The notes under the pieces were generated by a model that saw only the letters and a list, made by a program, of their open reading frames with translations, did no database searches and was not told the origin of the DNA. A program made the position numbers and the translations under genes. Shown here in pieces: positions 62,687 to 64,000 of a stretch of DNA of 64,000 bases (within the stretch, counting starts at the first letter, position 1; each line of letters begins with the position of its first letter). The stretch spans positions 62,001 to 126,000 of the forward strand of contig JAMPIH010000004.1 of assembly GCA_023662825.1 (NCBI GenBank), given 5' to 3'. The DNA is from Bacteroides sp. (GTDB lineage: Bacteria; Bacteroidota; Bacteroidia; Bacteroidales; P3).

Positions 62687-63394
62687 TTACTTCTCGATTA
62701 AATTACGGTTAAACGAACGATGAATCCAGATGATGACGCCCAGCACGATCAAGGCCATGGGCGGCAGGATGAACAGGCCGTTGTTCACATAGCCCGCATC
62801 GTAGAATGAATCGGGTATCACCTTGAAACCCAAGAGCGTGCCTGTTCCGAACAATTCGCGGATAAAGGCCACGACCACCAGGATGAAGCCGTAGCCCGCC
62901 CCGTTGCCGAGCCCGTCGAGGAAAGACGGCCAGGGCTTGTTGGCCATCGCAAAGGCTTCCAGACGTCCCATCACGATACAGTTGGTGATTATCAGCCCCA
63001 CGAACACCGACAGCTGCTTGCTTACGTCGTAGGCCACCGCCTTAAGCACCTGATCCACCAGGATCACCAGCGTGGCGATTACCGTAAGCTGCACGATGAT
63101 GCGGATGCGCGGCGGTATGGTGTTGCGCAAGAGCGAGATAATGAGGTTTGAAAAACCCGTTACCACGATAACGGAGATTGCCATGACCAATGCCGGCTGC
63201 AATTTCACCGTTACCGCCAGCGCCGAGCAGATACCCAGCACCTGCACGGTTACGGGATTGTCCGCCCCGAAAGGACGGCTCAGCAGCTTCATGTTCTTGG
63301 CCGAGAAAAGGCGGTTCTCCTCCCCCGCCGTCTTGGGGGTGCCGCCTTGTGCCTTGGCAGGCTTTTCCTGCCGCTTCATATCTTTTTCTTTCAT
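62687..63394 (-). CDS. nqrD: Na+-translocating NADH:quinone reductase subunit D
   Basis: A 235-residue membrane subunit with six helices; LGICSALAVTVKLQPALVMA has the conserved Cys of the Fe-S centre shared with NqrE. The N-terminus carries about 30 extra polar residues (Lys, Gln, Ala, Gly rich) before the family start near NMKLLSRPFGADNP. The start at 63394 leaves 15 bases after the nqrC stop; a Met 15 bases further in (63379) is an alternative. Confidence 0.93.
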   Translation of the reverse strand: MKEKDMKRQEKPAKAQGGTPKTAGEENRLFSAKNMKLLSRPFGADNPVTVQVLGICSALAVTVKLQPALVMAISVIVVTGFSNLIISLLRNTIPPRIRIIVQLTVIATLVILVDQVLKAVAYDVSKQLSVFVGLIITNCIVMGRLEAFAMANKPWPSFLDGLGNGAGYGFILVVVAFIRELFGTGTLLGFKVIPDSFYDAGYVNNGLFILPPMALIVLGVIIWIHRSFNRNLIEK

Positions 63395-63409
63395 CTTCTT
63401 GTTATCCGG

Positions 63410-64000
63410 TTATTCGACCACGGGCACTTCCTGCGCCACCGTGTCGGCAGCGGCCAGCCACGCTTTCATGTTCTGGAAAAAAGGACGGTAGTATTCCATA
63501 CAGCCGGCCAGCATGGCCGTTACGCCGTTGCTGGTCATCGTGCCGCCCGAAATGGCGTCCACCGCGTGTTCCACGCCGCCGGCATACTTGTCGGCACCGC
63601 CTTTCTGCACGGTGATGGAGGTGAAATTACCCTGCGTGTCGAAAAGTTTCTTGCCCACGAACTCGTTCTGGAACGCGTCTTCGGCAATTTCGGCGCCCAA
63701 GCCGGGGGTCTCGCCCTTATGTCCGAAAGTGGCTCCCGAAACGGTGTTGAAATCCCTGCCCAGGGCAAGGTACCCCCAAATGGGTCCCCACAGCCCCTTG
63801 CCCTGCAAGGGCACGATATAAATGGAATCGCGGCAGACAAATACGGGAAAGAGAACGTCCTTCCTGCCTGAAGCGGCATCGCCCAACTGGGTCTTGAGGT
63901 CGCAGTCAAACGCGCGGGCGTCCGCCTTGCCGCCGCCCACGGCTTTCCATTCGCCACGGACATTCCGGTATTCCGATACCAAATCGCCATTCATGTCCAC
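63410..64000 (-). CDS. nqrC: Na+-translocating NADH:quinone reductase subunit C (5' end missing)
   Basis: The C-terminal 196 or so residues of NqrC; the 5' end lies beyond the right edge. It contains the FMN attachment motif DAISGGTMTS, where a Thr carries covalently bound FMN, and the GLWGPIWGYLALG stretch typical of NqrC. The frame is open to the edge with no family-type start, so it is partial. Confidence 0.95.
   Translation of the reverse strand: MDMNGDLVSEYRNVRGEWKAVGGGKADARAFDCDLKTQLGDAASGRKDVLFPVFVCRDSIYIVPLQGKGLWGPIWGYLALGRDFNTVSGATFGHKGETPGLGAEIAEDAFQNEFVGKKLFDTQGNFTSITVQKGGADKYAGGVEHAVDAISGGTMTSNGVTAMLAGCMEYYRPFFQNMKAWLAAADTVAQEVPVVE

Overview
The window looks like a chromosomal segment of a Bacteroidales (phylum Bacteroidota) bacterium with GC-rich core genes. 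The evidence is the promoter style (many -7 boxes of the form TAnnTTTG or TAnnTTCG, several with TTTG 19-20 bp upstream, and few Shine-Dalgarno sequences), a Na+-translocating NADH:quinone reductase (nqr), a 4-hydroxybutyrate/butyrate gene cluster in the order I recall from Porphyromonas gingivalis, a sphingolipid-type alpha-oxoamine synthase, and a cysteate-synthase-like enzyme. The last two would suit a sulfonolipid producer (Alistipes/Odoribacter-like), but the family assignment is an inference. There is no rRNA, insertion sequence, CRISPR array or prophage; two tRNAs (Pro-TGG, Arg-TCT) are present.

Layout. 1-6.6 kb: class III aminotransferase, riboflavin synthase, D-Ala-D-Ala ligase, a LysM/M23 peptidase, and a BtuFCD-type ABC importer. 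6.6-12.4 kb: a Lys/Ala/Pro-rich histone-H1-like protein, a MORN-repeat protein, tRNA-Pro joined almost directly to cstA, a glycosyltransferase, and an SPT-like enzyme. 12.4-20 kb: a metal-efflux operon (Zn/Cd P-type ATPase plus a CzcB-A-C RND pump) behind a perfect palindromic operator. 20-27.5 kb: dxs, a sugar N-acetyltransferase, cysteate synthase, tRNA-Arg, glyA, mscL, split LysO, and a C-GCAxxG-C-C protein. 27.5-32 kb: an AT-rich accessory patch with an LRR/InlB-repeat surface protein, an orphan gene and a HipBA system. 32-41 kb: M20 amidohydrolase, MsbA-like exporter, and the five-gene succinate-semialdehyde/4-hydroxybutyrate/4-hydroxybutyryl-CoA dehydratase operon with a long leader. 41-52 kb: a duplicated-domain secreted protein, dinB, a MATE exporter with an attenuator-like leader, acyltransferase, and the gmd-fcl GDP-fucose operon split by an AAA ATPase/DUF4276 pair, followed by a phosphohexomutase. 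52-58 kb: crcB-cvpA-mlaF-mlaE, a SprT-like protease, a Dpm1-like transferase, a Smr-domain protein, and an acetyltransferase. 58-64 kb: a membrane protein/winged-helix repressor pair, a DUF4143 ATPase with an iterated upstream repeat, and nqrF-E-D-C running off the right edge.

The observations I rate highest are: (1) a seamless AAA-ATPase/DUF4276 cassette, likely a defence or abortive-infection system, translationally coupled inside the gmd-fcl operon; (2) two collinear palindromic elements (25463-25579 and 60694-60821) with different but self-complementary arms around a shared core, each abutting the 3' end of a gene; (3) cstA starting 2 nt after a tRNA, so tRNA 3' processing would yield a leaderless mRNA; (4) four iterons with a 32-33 bp period around the promoter of the DUF4143 ATPase; (5) several leaders and operators that can be read directly from the DNA. 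All product names come from motif recognition by eye; no database search was run.
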